From an uncultured Flavobacteriales bacterium (GTDB lineage Bacteria > Bacteroidota > Bacteroidia > Flavobacteriales_D > CAJJDF01): a stretch of 41,948 bases of DNA. Of the stretch, positions 27,288-35,737 are shown piece after piece. The notes below the pieces were generated by a model, which was not told where the DNA came from, ran no database searches, and saw nothing but the letters and a program-made list of their open reading frames with translations. The DNA lies in the NCBI GenBank assembly GCA_905182785.1, contig CAJJDF010000025.1, forward strand, positions 1 to 41,948. Direction: 5' to 3'. Every line of letters starts with the position of its first letter. Within the stretch, counting starts at the first letter, position 1. Made by a program: the position numbers and the translations under genes.

Positions 27288-28364
27288 ATGAAAATAATCA
27301 CGATTATAGGAGCAAGACCGCAATTTGTAAAAGCAGCAGCATTGAGCAGAGAATTTGCGAAACATAAATCTATTGAAGAGATTATTGTTCATACAGGGCA
27401 GCATTTTGATGCCAACATGAGTGAGGTGTTTTTTGATGAAATGGAAATACCTAAACCCAAATTTAATCTAGCCATCAATAGCTTGTCGCATGGAGCCATG
27501 ACAGGAAGAATGCTAGAAAACATAGAAGAATTATTATTGAAAGAAAAACCAGATTTGTTGTTGGTTTATGGCGATACCAATTCAACTTTGGCAGGAGCTT
27601 TGGCAGCAAAAAAACTACATATAAAAGTAGCTCATGTGGAAGCAGGTCTAAGAAGTTTTAATATGGAAATGCCCGAAGAAATAAATAGAATATTGACAGA
27701 TAGAATTTCAGACTATTTGTTTTGCCCAACGCAAAGTGCCATAGATAATTTGGAAAATGAAGGCTATGAAAATATAGATTGTAAAGTTGTTAGAACGGGA
27801 GATGTAATGCAAGATGCAGCTTTGTTTTATGCAGATAAATCGGAGGAAAAGTCTACTATAATTGAAAAAATAAAATTGAAAAAATTTATTTTGACAACTT
27901 TACACAGAGCAGAAAATACAGACGATAAAAATGTACTTAATTCCATTGTTACTAGTCTTAATCATATCCATGAAAACATATGTCCAGTTGTTCTTCCTCT
28001 TCATCCTAGAACAAAAGCAAAATTGGAGCAGTTTGGTATAGAATTGAAAGTAAAACGAATAGACCCTGTTGGCTATTTTGATATGATAGAATTATTGAAA
28101 AACTGTTCGCTAGTGATTACTGACAGTGGGGGTTTACAGAAAGAAGCTTTTTTCTTCGATAAAAACTGTGTGACACTTCGTGAACAGACAGAATGGGTAG
28201 AATTAATAGAAGAAGGAGTAAATAAATTAGCAGGAAGCGACAAAGAAAAAATAATTGCTTACACCACAGAAATGTTGAACAAAGAATCTGATTTTTCTAC
28301 TAATTTGTATGGAAATGGAAAAGCAACTGCGACCATCACGAACTTTATTATGAACGAGTTCTAG
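27288..28364 (+). CDS. wecB: UDP-N-acetylglucosamine 2-epimerase, non-hydrolysing (WecB/WbpI family)
   Basis: The 358-residue protein has GARPQFVKAAALSREF, HTGQHFDANMSEVFF, VYGDTNSTLAGALAA, HVEAGLRSF, EEINRILTD, TLHRAENTD and DSGGLQKEAF, all family signatures. It interconverts UDP-GlcNAc and UDP-ManNAc in the cytoplasm. The C-terminal LREQTEWVELIEEGVNKL is also like WbpI-type epimerases that use diacetamido-uronic acid sugars, so the true substrate could differ. No UDP-ManNAc dehydrogenase is present. A short AAGG Shine-Dalgarno-like site precedes the ATG. Confidence 0.9.
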   Translation: MKIITIIGARPQFVKAAALSREFAKHKSIEEIIVHTGQHFDANMSEVFFDEMEIPKPKFNLAINSLSHGAMTGRMLENIEELLLKEKPDLLLVYGDTNSTLAGALAAKKLHIKVAHVEAGLRSFNMEMPEEINRILTDRISDYLFCPTQSAIDNLENEGYENIDCKVVRTGDVMQDAALFYADKSEEKSTIIEKIKLKKFILTTLHRAENTDDKNVLNSIVTSLNHIHENICPVVLPLHPRTKAKLEQFGIELKVKRIDPVGYFDMIELLKNCSLVITDSGGLQKEAFFFDKNCVTLREQTEWVELIEEGVNKLAGSDKEKIIAYTTEMLNKESDFSTNLYGNGKATATITNFIMNEF

Positions 28365-28377
28365 TATAAAAAAAACC

Positions 28378-29379
28378 ATGTCTAACTCAAAAACCCTTAG
28401 TGTTGTTATCCCCTGTTTTAACGAAGAAAATTACATAGGAAACTGTGTTTTATCTTTGTTAAGTAATGGATTTCCAGCATCTCAAATGGAAATTTTGATA
28501 GTAGACGGAATGAGTAAGGATGGAACTAGAGGCATTGTAAACGAGCTTAATAAATCAAACTCTCAAATAAGATTAATTGATAATTCAAAGAAAAAAACTC
28601 CGTTTGCGCTTAACCTAGGGATTGAAAATGCAAAGAACGAATATATATTAATTGCCAGTGCACATTCTTCTTTTGACGAAGGTTATATTTCTGCACTTTT
28701 TACTGAAATGGAAAAATATAAGGCAGATGTAATAGGAGGAGTAATGGAGACAAAAGTTCAAAACCTTACTCCAACTTCTAAAGCTATAAAAGAAGTGTTG
28801 TCCAATAAATTTGGTGTAGGAAATGCATTGTTTAGAACTGGAATAAAAGAAGCAATGGAGGTGGATACAGTTCCATTTGGGATTTATAAAACTAAATTAC
28901 TAAAAGAAGTTGGAGGTTACAACCTCCAATTAATAAGAAACCACGACATAGAATTATCTAAAAGACTCCTGAAAAAAGGAGTGAAAATAATGCTGACTCC
29001 AGCAACCAAATGTTATTACTACGCCAGAGAGTCTTACGCTAAATTAGCACAAAACAATTATAGGAATGGGAAGTGGAATTTACTTACTGTTTTCATTACC
29101 AAAGATTTTAATTCACTTAGTTTAAGGCATTTTATTCCTCTCGTTTTTGTTTTGTCAATCCTTCTTCCTTTGTTGTTTTCTCTGCTTTATTTCCCTTTTA
29201 TTTATTTATCCTTATTTACTTTTACTTTTTATTTATTGGCGTTAATTTTAGTCACAATAAAGACTGTAAATTTACAACAGACTACTTTTTTTCATGTGTT
29301 GCGAGCCTTCTTTACTCTCCACTTTTCTTATGGAATGGGGTCTCTATTAGGTTTGTTTGGGTATTTTAAGAAAAGATAA
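28378..29379 (+). CDS. Glycosyltransferase family 2 with C-terminal membrane helices
   Basis: The 333-residue protein has the GT-A motifs VVIPCFNEENYIGNC, EILIVDGMSKDGT and NLGIENAKNEYILIASAHSSF, then RNHDIELSKRLLKKG. Three hydrophobic segments from about residue 245 suggest membrane anchoring, as in ExoA-type transferases. It adds a sugar to the lipid-linked repeat unit. It converges with the reversed FemAB-like gene with only 2 bases between the stops, so no terminator fits between them. Confidence 0.88.
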   Translation: MSNSKTLSVVIPCFNEENYIGNCVLSLLSNGFPASQMEILIVDGMSKDGTRGIVNELNKSNSQIRLIDNSKKKTPFALNLGIENAKNEYILIASAHSSFDEGYISALFTEMEKYKADVIGGVMETKVQNLTPTSKAIKEVLSNKFGVGNALFRTGIKEAMEVDTVPFGIYKTKLLKEVGGYNLQLIRNHDIELSKRLLKKGVKIMLTPATKCYYYARESYAKLAQNNYRNGKWNLLTVFITKDFNSLSLRHFIPLVFVLSILLPLLFSLLYFPFIYLSLFTFTFYLLALILVTIKTVNLQQTTFFHVLRAFFTLHFSYGMGSLLGLFGYFKKR

Positions 29380-29381
29380 TT

Positions 29382-30197
29382 TTATTGTGAGGATATTTCA
29401 TGTTGATTCAAAATAGCTTTCACTTTGGTTAATTTTTTAAAAGATAATTTATTTATTAATCCTCTGAAAGGATAAATAAATTTCACCAAAAAACCAAAAA
29501 GAGGAGAATACACAATGTTTAATTTACAATAAGCCTTTCTGTATTTAAATTTTTTAATTAAAAAATCTTGAACTCCAGACTCGTGTAGTAATGAACGAGC
29601 ACCTACATTAACATACTTTAATTTTTTTTCTTCCAAGTAGTATTTATCCATTTCATAATGAAGTGCATAACTTGCATAGAGGTTTTTGTAATCTGTATGG
29701 TATTTTATATAAGTATAATTTGCAGAAGAGGTAGAGATTTTATTTGAGCTATAAGCAATAGGAGTGTTTGATTCTTTACTGAAAACAACCCAAAAATCCC
29801 TTTCTTCATTATCATTAGAGATTTTTTTAAATTCTTCTTTTAGGATAGGAACTTGTCCATAGCTAACTATAGAAGAGGCATATATTTCATAGCAATTTGA
29901 ACGAAAAAACTCGTGAGAAACAAGTTTTACTTCACAGTTTTTTAGCCCTTTTTTAACTTGGCTCCTGGTATTTGTAGAAAATTTTTTGATTGGTACAAAT
30001 TCATCCTTAATTATATACCAAAATTTTGAATAATTTGGATTGTCAAAATCTGAAATATAACGTAAAAGTATACAATTGTTATTTTTAATTTCTTTTTTAA
30101 TTAATTGTTTTTCAGTACTAAATACAACATTTGGATCGAAATATGGAAATAACATTCTGTTATTAATAATAAATTTTTGTCCTTCTATATTTATCAT
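29382..30197 (-). CDS. FemAB/GNAT-like protein, second of two, on the opposite strand
   Basis: The 271-residue protein resembles FemAB/GNAT (Acetyltransf_6-like) enzymes: FSTNTRSQVKKGLKNCEV in the first half, SYGQVPILKEEFKKI, and later YASYALHYEMDKYYLEEKKLKYVNVG. A hydrophobic/basic C-terminal stretch (PLFGFLVKFIYPFRGLI) could associate with membrane. It is the only minus-strand gene in the polysaccharide locus and is unusually AT-rich and Lys/Asn-rich, suggesting later insertion. Its start is ATG. It diverges from the aminotransferase gene across 96 bases. The acyl donor and target are unknown. Confidence 0.65.
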   Translation of the reverse strand: MINIEGQKFIINNRMLFPYFDPNVVFSTEKQLIKKEIKNNNCILLRYISDFDNPNYSKFWYIIKDEFVPIKKFSTNTRSQVKKGLKNCEVKLVSHEFFRSNCYEIYASSIVSYGQVPILKEEFKKISNDNEERDFWVVFSKESNTPIAYSSNKISTSSANYTYIKYHTDYKNLYASYALHYEMDKYYLEEKKLKYVNVGARSLLHESGVQDFLIKKFKYRKAYCKLNIVYSPLFGFLVKFIYPFRGLINKLSFKKLTKVKAILNQHEISSQ

Positions 30198-30263
30198 AAT
30201 TAGATTAGTGTTAAATATAAAATTAATAATATTTTTTCAAAATATGATTTTAAGAAAAAAAAC

Positions 30264-30271
30264 TAACTTTA
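30264..30271 (+). promoter_or_regulatory. Candidate -7 promoter box (TAACTTTA) for the DegT gene
   Basis: TAACTTTA matches seven of eight positions of TAnnTTTG and lies 22 bases before the TTG start at 30294, in the divergent AT-rich region 30198-30293. A promoter is expected here because the reversed gene breaks the operon. No -33 element is clear. Confidence 0.3.
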
Positions 30272-30293
30272 CAATACAACAAAAATAAATCAA

Positions 30294-31433
30294 TTGGAAA
30301 AATTCAAAGCCGAAATTGCTAAAAAATTAAATGCCAATGCTTCTCAAATTTCCTTGTATTGGAAAGGAAGAGTGGGGTTTTATGCATTGCTCAAGGCAAA
30401 TGGAATTGGCAAGGGAGATGAAGTGATAATTCCTGCATTTACTTGTGTAGTTGTGCCCAATGCTATTATTTATTTAGGAGCAAAGCCTGTTTATGTAGAT
30501 GTAAATAAGGACACATTCAATACGACTTTAAACCATATAAAGGAGAAAGTAACGACAAAAACAAAATGTATTGTAATTCAAAATACGTTTGGATTATCTT
30601 CAGAAATTGAAGAAATAGTCGAATTTGCAAAAGAAAAAGAAATAGTTACTATTGAGGATTGTACCCACGGTTTTGGAGGGTCTTATAACGGAAAACCAAA
30701 TGGAGTTTTTGCAGATGCTTCTTTCTTCTCTACCCAATGGAATAAGCCTTTTTCAACTGGAATTGGTGGATTTGTATTCCTAAAGGACAAGACGATTTCT
30801 CAACAATTATCGCTAGTAAATGAAGAGTTGGCACTTCCTTCGTTCAAAGAAAAACTGATGTTAGGTATTTTAATAAAGGCAAGAAAATTTTTATTGAACC
30901 CAACAACATACTGGACCTTATTAAAAACATATCGATTTTTAAGTAAAAAGGGGATTGTAGTAGGCTCATCATCTGGTGAAGAAATCACAAGTGTTATAAT
31001 GCCCAAGAATTACTTCAAAGCTTTTTCAAAAACACAGGAAAAAGAAGGGTTAAGGGGATTAAAAAAATTAGATGATTTACTTGAAACAAGAAGGAAAAAC
31101 GGATTGCTTTTTAACCAGTTTTTAAAGAATAATGGAAAAACCTATGTAAAAGAAGAGTTGTATAAGAACCACTCTTTCCTAAAACTCCCTGTTTTGGTAA
31201 AAGATCGAGAAGTCTTTAAGTTTAGAGCAGAAAAAGCATCTATCAATTTAGGAGATTGGTTCGTTTCTATGATTCATCCCATTACAAAAGATTTTTCTAA
31301 TTGGGAACTGGATGACAAAGAGTTTCCTATAGCCAAGGAGGTTTCAGAAAAAATACTTAATTTAGATACGGACACTAAAAACCCTGAAAAGGTAATAACG
31401 TTTCTCCAAGAAAATTTGAACGAGATAGTATAA
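30294..31433 (+). CDS. DegT/DnrJ/EryC1/StrS-family PLP aminotransferase
   Basis: The 379-residue protein is a sugar aminotransferase of fold type I. Signatures are IPAFTCVVVPNAIIYLGAKPVYVDV, the PLP-pairing Asp122 in TIEDCTHGFGG and the Schiff-base Lys151 in FFSTQWNKPFSTGIGGF. It would transfer an amino group to a keto-sugar nucleotide. No keto-sugar-forming dehydratase is encoded nearby, so its substrate comes from elsewhere. The start is TTG (30294-30296); no nearby in-frame ATG exists. Its stop is one base before the next gene. Confidence 0.86.
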   Translation: MEKFKAEIAKKLNANASQISLYWKGRVGFYALLKANGIGKGDEVIIPAFTCVVVPNAIIYLGAKPVYVDVNKDTFNTTLNHIKEKVTTKTKCIVIQNTFGLSSEIEEIVEFAKEKEIVTIEDCTHGFGGSYNGKPNGVFADASFFSTQWNKPFSTGIGGFVFLKDKTISQQLSLVNEELALPSFKEKLMLGILIKARKFLLNPTTYWTLLKTYRFLSKKGIVVGSSSGEEITSVIMPKNYFKAFSKTQEKEGLRGLKKLDDLLETRRKNGLLFNQFLKNNGKTYVKEELYKNHSFLKLPVLVKDREVFKFRAEKASINLGDWFVSMIHPITKDFSNWELDDKEFPIAKEVSEKILNLDTDTKNPEKVITFLQENLNEIV

Positions 31434-31434
31434 T

Positions 31435-32673
31435 ATGAAATTAATTCAATTCCGAAATATTTGCATTTATCTATTCCTTGTGAGCTTTTTCTTTTTTCCT
31501 AGGCTACAAACTATATTTATTAGTGTAGCTTTTTTTATTACTTTTTTCACGGGAGAATTTTCCAATTTTAAAGAAGCCGTATTGCGCAATAAATTAAGCA
31601 TGTCTATTGCAATTTATTTTTTAATCACATTAGTTAGTTTACTTTATACAAGCGACATGACTTCTGGATGGAAAGGAATAGAAATAAAGTTTTCTATGAT
31701 AGCTTTCCCTATTTTCTTGCCATTAATATTTTATAAATCAAAGAATATTAATCGCGAATTAATAATAAATGTATTGACAATTACTGCAGTTGTTTATGCA
31801 GCACTTTCTTTTTCTAGAGCTTTTTATTTGTACGCTACATTGGGCGAAACCATAAACTTTAATAGTGTAAATCTTGGATTTAGGCTTTTTCAAGAAGGTC
31901 CTTTCGTTCACCCAACTTATGTTTCTATTTATTACGTGATTCTAATTCTAATTTGGGGTAAAAGAATTGTAGAGGGTGGAATTAATAAAAGAAGCAGTTT
32001 TTGGATTTTGATGTTAACATTCTTCTTTATCTTTATCTTTTTTTCCTCCTCAAAAGCTGGAGTGTTACTTTCTGTAGTAGCTGTAATCTCCCTTTTAATC
32101 TACTATGCCAAGAAAAATAAAAAGATAATTCAAGCCTTATTTATGTTTGTTTTTTTTGCAATTATTGGCGCTATTGGAATTAATAATTCTAACCTTAAAA
32201 CTAGGTTTAATACTGCTTACCGAGAAATGACAAAAGAGTACAACAACCCAGTTTCCTATGTGCAAAGTACAGGAGCAAGAATATGGGTATGGAAATCTAC
32301 TATACAATTAATTGAAGAAAACCCAATACAGGGTGTAGGAGTAGGAGATATTAGAAATGAATTAACAAAAAAATACAAAGAGGTGGGGATCATAGATGAA
32401 TCCATTCTTAAGCTAGATTCTCATCAGCAATATCTACAAACGACCGCTACTATTGGTATAGTTGGACTCATTTCTTTGCTGTTGGTATTTTTTAGTTTGT
32501 TCTATTACAGTAAAAAACTCAATCATTTCATTTTATTTTCATTTTCCCTCACTTATTTTTTGTTTGGATTCACAGAGTCTATGTTCGAGACTCAAGCTGG
32601 AATAATTTTCTTTACTTTCTTTTCCCTTTTCTTGGTTTCAGAACCTCAATCAAAAACTGAAAAAGAGGTATGA
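31435..32673 (+). CDS. O-antigen ligase/polymerase-like membrane protein (second of two)
   Basis: The 412-residue protein has about 11 predicted membrane segments and a periplasmic loop with GARIWVWKSTIQLIEENPIQGVGVGDIRNEL, the Wzy_C/WaaL signature, preceded by FFSSSKAGVLLS. It is of the same superfamily as the 22990-24195 protein but clearly divergent from it. One may be the ligase and the other the polymerase. Its TGA stop overlaps the ATG of the histidine kinase gene (ATGA), which suggests coupled translation. Confidence 0.82.
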   Translation: MKLIQFRNICIYLFLVSFFFFPRLQTIFISVAFFITFFTGEFSNFKEAVLRNKLSMSIAIYFLITLVSLLYTSDMTSGWKGIEIKFSMIAFPIFLPLIFYKSKNINRELIINVLTITAVVYAALSFSRAFYLYATLGETINFNSVNLGFRLFQEGPFVHPTYVSIYYVILILIWGKRIVEGGINKRSSFWILMLTFFFIFIFFSSSKAGVLLSVVAVISLLIYYAKKNKKIIQALFMFVFFAIIGAIGINNSNLKTRFNTAYREMTKEYNNPVSYVQSTGARIWVWKSTIQLIEENPIQGVGVGDIRNELTKKYKEVGIIDESILKLDSHQQYLQTTATIGIVGLISLLLVFFSLFYYSKKLNHFILFSFSLTYFLFGFTESMFETQAGIIFFTFFSLFLVSEPQSKTEKEV

Positions 32674-35621
32674 ATCAATTAAGAAAATATAGTTTGGCGT
32701 TTTTTGTCTTGATTTCATTTCAATCTCTTGCACAAAAATACAGCTTCATTAATTACTCTAAAAATCAAGGACTTGCGCAGAGCCAGGTGTTTGATATAGC
32801 TCAAGATTCTAAACGGTACTTGTGGGTAGCGACTCAAGATGGATTAAGTAAATTTGACGGTCATACTTTCGTTAATTATTATGAAAAAGATGGGCTAGAA
32901 TCAAGTATAATAAATTCCTTATTTATTGATAAGGAAGATAATATTTGGGTAACTACACCAAACGGAATTTCTATTGTAAGCGGAGAAAAAATCATTCCTT
33001 TTGAGCATAATAATTTGTTTCTAGATAAAAAAATTGGAGAAGTGATTATCCAAGAAGATAAAATCTGGGTTTCTACAAGTGAGGATGGCGTTTTTTGTTT
33101 TCAAAAAAAAGAAACTTCATTAAGTTCTTTATTGATAAAAGAGTATAGAAAGGATTTTCATAAAGTTAAGATTAAAGACATCAGTCTTTTTGGTTCAAAA
33201 TTATATGTAGCGACAAGTAATGGGATTTTTTTAATCAAAAACTCTCAATCAGAAAAATTTCCTTTTTTAGAAAATGAAAGCATTAAATCTGTCAGCGAAA
33301 ACTCTAAAGGAGAATTATGGATTGGAACAATGGAGAGAGGAATTTATTTTTTAAATAAGACCGAAATAAGAAACATTAATCAATCCAATTCAGATTTGCT
33401 TAATGATTTTACAACCTATGTTTTAGTTGATAAAAATGACAGAGTTTGGGTTTCTTCCAACACTTCATTTGCAGAAATTGGGACAGACAATAAAATAGAG
33501 AATTATAATGAAAAAAATGGCTTCGGCTATATTTCGCAAGTAGTATTTCAAGATGAGGAAGGGAACATTTGGATTGGAACAGATGGAAAAGGATTGGTAA
33601 AGTTCACCAACAAGGAGTTTTTGTATTTAAACGAACCAGAAGAATTACACAGTGGGTTAATTCTTTCTGTGGGCGAAGACGCAAAAGGAGATTTGTGGTT
33701 AGGAACACTAAGGGAAGGAATTTGCAAATTAAATAATAAATCGATTAAAGCTTTCAATGCTAGAGATTCAAAACTACCCAACAATAATATTTGGACAAGT
33801 CTTCTGGATAAAAACGATAAATTTTGGATTGGAACATCTGAAGGCCTTGCCTGTTATGAAAACAATTCATTTGTAACCTACACGCATAATCAAGGGTTGC
33901 CTTCTAATAAAATACAGTCTCTTTTTCAAGAAGTATCATCTGTAATGTGGGTTGGGACAAGAGAAGGAGTTGCTTATTATAAAGACAAAGTATTTCATAC
34001 GTTAGATTCATTTCCATATACCAATGTGCGGGCGATAACCTCTACTGAAGACGGATATTATTGGTTTGGAACAAATGAAGGCTTAGTGCTTTATGATGGA
34101 TTTGAAGCAGAATTGGTGGACGATTCATTACTGAACGGAAACAAGGTTTATTCTTTAGTTTCTTATGGAAATAAGCTTTGGATTGGAACAATAAATGGAT
34201 TAATTTATTTTGACGGGAATAAATTTGAACTATTCGATTTCTCCAAAGAAAATAATCAATCAGTAATCAATTTTTTATTGATAGATAACGCAAATTTTTT
34301 ATGGATTGGAACCAATAATGGAGTGTTTACAATTGATGTAGAGGCCTACAACAAAGGCAAAAAAGAAATAACTTCTTATACCATAAACAATGGCTTGATT
34401 GGAATGGAAACAAATTTAAATTCGATCTTTCAAGACACCAAAAACAACATTTGGTTCGGAACCAGTGAAGGGATAAATGTCTTCCAAAGAGCATCTGAGA
34501 AAGAAATAAATTCCATAAACCCAAAAGTAAATTTAACCAATGTGAAGTTGTTTTTTGAAGAGAAAAACTGGTTAGATTCTCTTCAAAAAAATCAATATTT
34601 TTCTTTTGGTTACAAGAAAAATGCATTTACTTTTTATTACCACACCAATTACTTTAAAGATCCAACCAGTGTAAGGTACTCTTATAAACTCGAAGGTTCT
34701 GGTGAGGATTGGTCACCTATGGAACCAATAAGCTTTTCGAGGTACCCTAATTTGACTCACGGAGAATATACTTTTATGGTAAAATCTACAATAAACGAGG
34801 GGAAAACATGGAGCGAAATTGAAAAAGTTGATTTTAAAATAAACCTTCCTTTTTGGCTCAATTCTTGGTTTATTATTTTGGTGCTATTATTCGTATTCTT
34901 AACAGGTTTTTTAATTTTTAATAGAAGAAGAAATACGATCAAAAATGAAAGAGAACTTGAATTATTAAATTATAAGAACAAATTAATAAAGCTCGAACAA
35001 CAGTCACTTAATTCTAGTATGAATAGGCATTTTATTTTTAATTCACTTAACTCAATTCAGTTTTATATCAACAAAGAAGATAAGCTTTCGGCAAATCGAT
35101 ACTTGTCTAATTTCTCTAAATTGATCAGGAAAAATCTCGATAGTTCAACCAGTGAGGATAGTTTAATTCCGCTTTCTGAAGAAATTGAAAGGTTGAGACT
35201 GTATCTTTCTTTAGAGAATATGAGATTTAAAGAAAAGTTTAGCTACGAAATAAACTTGGACGAAAGTGTAGATGCAGAAATGACAAAAGTACCCGGGATG
35301 TTTATGCAACCTTTTGTTGAAAACAGTATTTGGCACGGGGTCTTACCTATGGAAAAACCCGGTAAAATAGATATTAATATTTATACTGTTGAGGGTAAAA
35401 CATATTTTGAAATTATTGATAACGGAATAGGAATATCTACAAGTATAAAAAACAAATCCAAAGAGGAAAACAATCATTCTTCCCAAGGGATGAGAATCGC
35501 CACCAATAGAATTGAATTATTACAAAAAGTGATTAACAAAGAAATATTGATTGAAGGTCCAGTCGAAATATTGGAAAATGGAATAGTGAAAGGGACGAAA
35601 GTTGTGATTGTTTTCTCATAA
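32670..35621 (+). CDS. Propeller-type sensor histidine kinase (LytS/His_kinase family)
   Basis: The 983-residue protein has a signal peptide (about residues 1-22), a periplasmic two-component regulator propeller (about 25-620) of repeated units with [F/L]WIGT-type motifs, a Y_Y_Y domain, a membrane helix (about 729-750), a short coiled segment and a LytS-type kinase core. The phospho-acceptor is His787 in MNRHFIFNSLNSIQF; the ATP-site N box is FMQPFVENSIWHG (about 880) and the G box DNGIGIS. It lacks the receiver and AraC domains of hybrid kinases. Its partner would be a LytTR-type regulator, but none is encoded in the window. It may sense a periplasmic glycan, in keeping with its overlap with the polysaccharide locus. 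Confidence 0.88.
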   Translation: MNQLRKYSLAFFVLISFQSLAQKYSFINYSKNQGLAQSQVFDIAQDSKRYLWVATQDGLSKFDGHTFVNYYEKDGLESSIINSLFIDKEDNIWVTTPNGISIVSGEKIIPFEHNNLFLDKKIGEVIIQEDKIWVSTSEDGVFCFQKKETSLSSLLIKEYRKDFHKVKIKDISLFGSKLYVATSNGIFLIKNSQSEKFPFLENESIKSVSENSKGELWIGTMERGIYFLNKTEIRNINQSNSDLLNDFTTYVLVDKNDRVWVSSNTSFAEIGTDNKIENYNEKNGFGYISQVVFQDEEGNIWIGTDGKGLVKFTNKEFLYLNEPEELHSGLILSVGEDAKGDLWLGTLREGICKLNNKSIKAFNARDSKLPNNNIWTSLLDKNDKFWIGTSEGLACYENNSFVTYTHNQGLPSNKIQSLFQEVSSVMWVGTREGVAYYKDKVFHTLDSFPYTNVRAITSTEDGYYWFGTNEGLVLYDGFEAELVDDSLLNGNKVYSLVSYGNKLWIGTINGLIYFDGNKFELFDFSKENNQSVINFLLIDNANFLWIGTNNGVFTIDVEAYNKGKKEITSYTINNGLIGMETNLNSIFQDTKNNIWFGTSEGINVFQRASEKEINSINPKVNLTNVKLFFEEKNWLDSLQKNQYFSFGYKKNAFTFYYHTNYFKDPTSVRYSYKLEGSGEDWSPMEPISFSRYPNLTHGEYTFMVKSTINEGKTWSEIEKVDFKINLPFWLNSWFIILVLLFVFLTGFLIFNRRRNTIKNERELELLNYKNKLIKLEQQSLNSSMNRHFIFNSLNSIQFYINKEDKLSANRYLSNFSKLIRKNLDSSTSEDSLIPLSEEIERLRLYLSLENMRFKEKFSYEINLDESVDAEMTKVPGMFMQPFVENSIWHGVLPMEKPGKIDINIYTVEGKTYFEIIDNGIGISTSIKNKSKEENNHSSQGMRIATNRIELLQKVINKEILIEGPVEILENGIVKGTKVVIVFS

Positions 35622-35737
35622 ATCAACAAAAAATCGCATCAAACTTTTCCTTCTTCAAGAAAAAAGTAGCATCTTTATAATTCCAAATAAAAAGAGCGTT
35701 TTTTAATTGCTCATAGTAAACAAATTTTACACTAAAT

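Noticed and set aside
32700-34500. Repeated DNA words around TGGATTGGAAC, possible repeat array
   Set aside because: They encode the WIGT motif of successive propeller blades at irregular spacing, so they are protein repeats and not a CRISPR or DNA repeat element.
34327-34626. Minus-strand 99-codon ORF within the histidine kinase
   Set aside because: It mirrors the propeller and Y_Y_Y coding sequence; composition (many Leu, Phe, Ser) is that of an antisense shadow.
35622-35737. Possible hairpins and a promoter between the kinase and sucA
   Set aside because: Only short, imperfect stems and no TAnnTTTG box were found; a promoter for sucA is likely here but I cannot place it.
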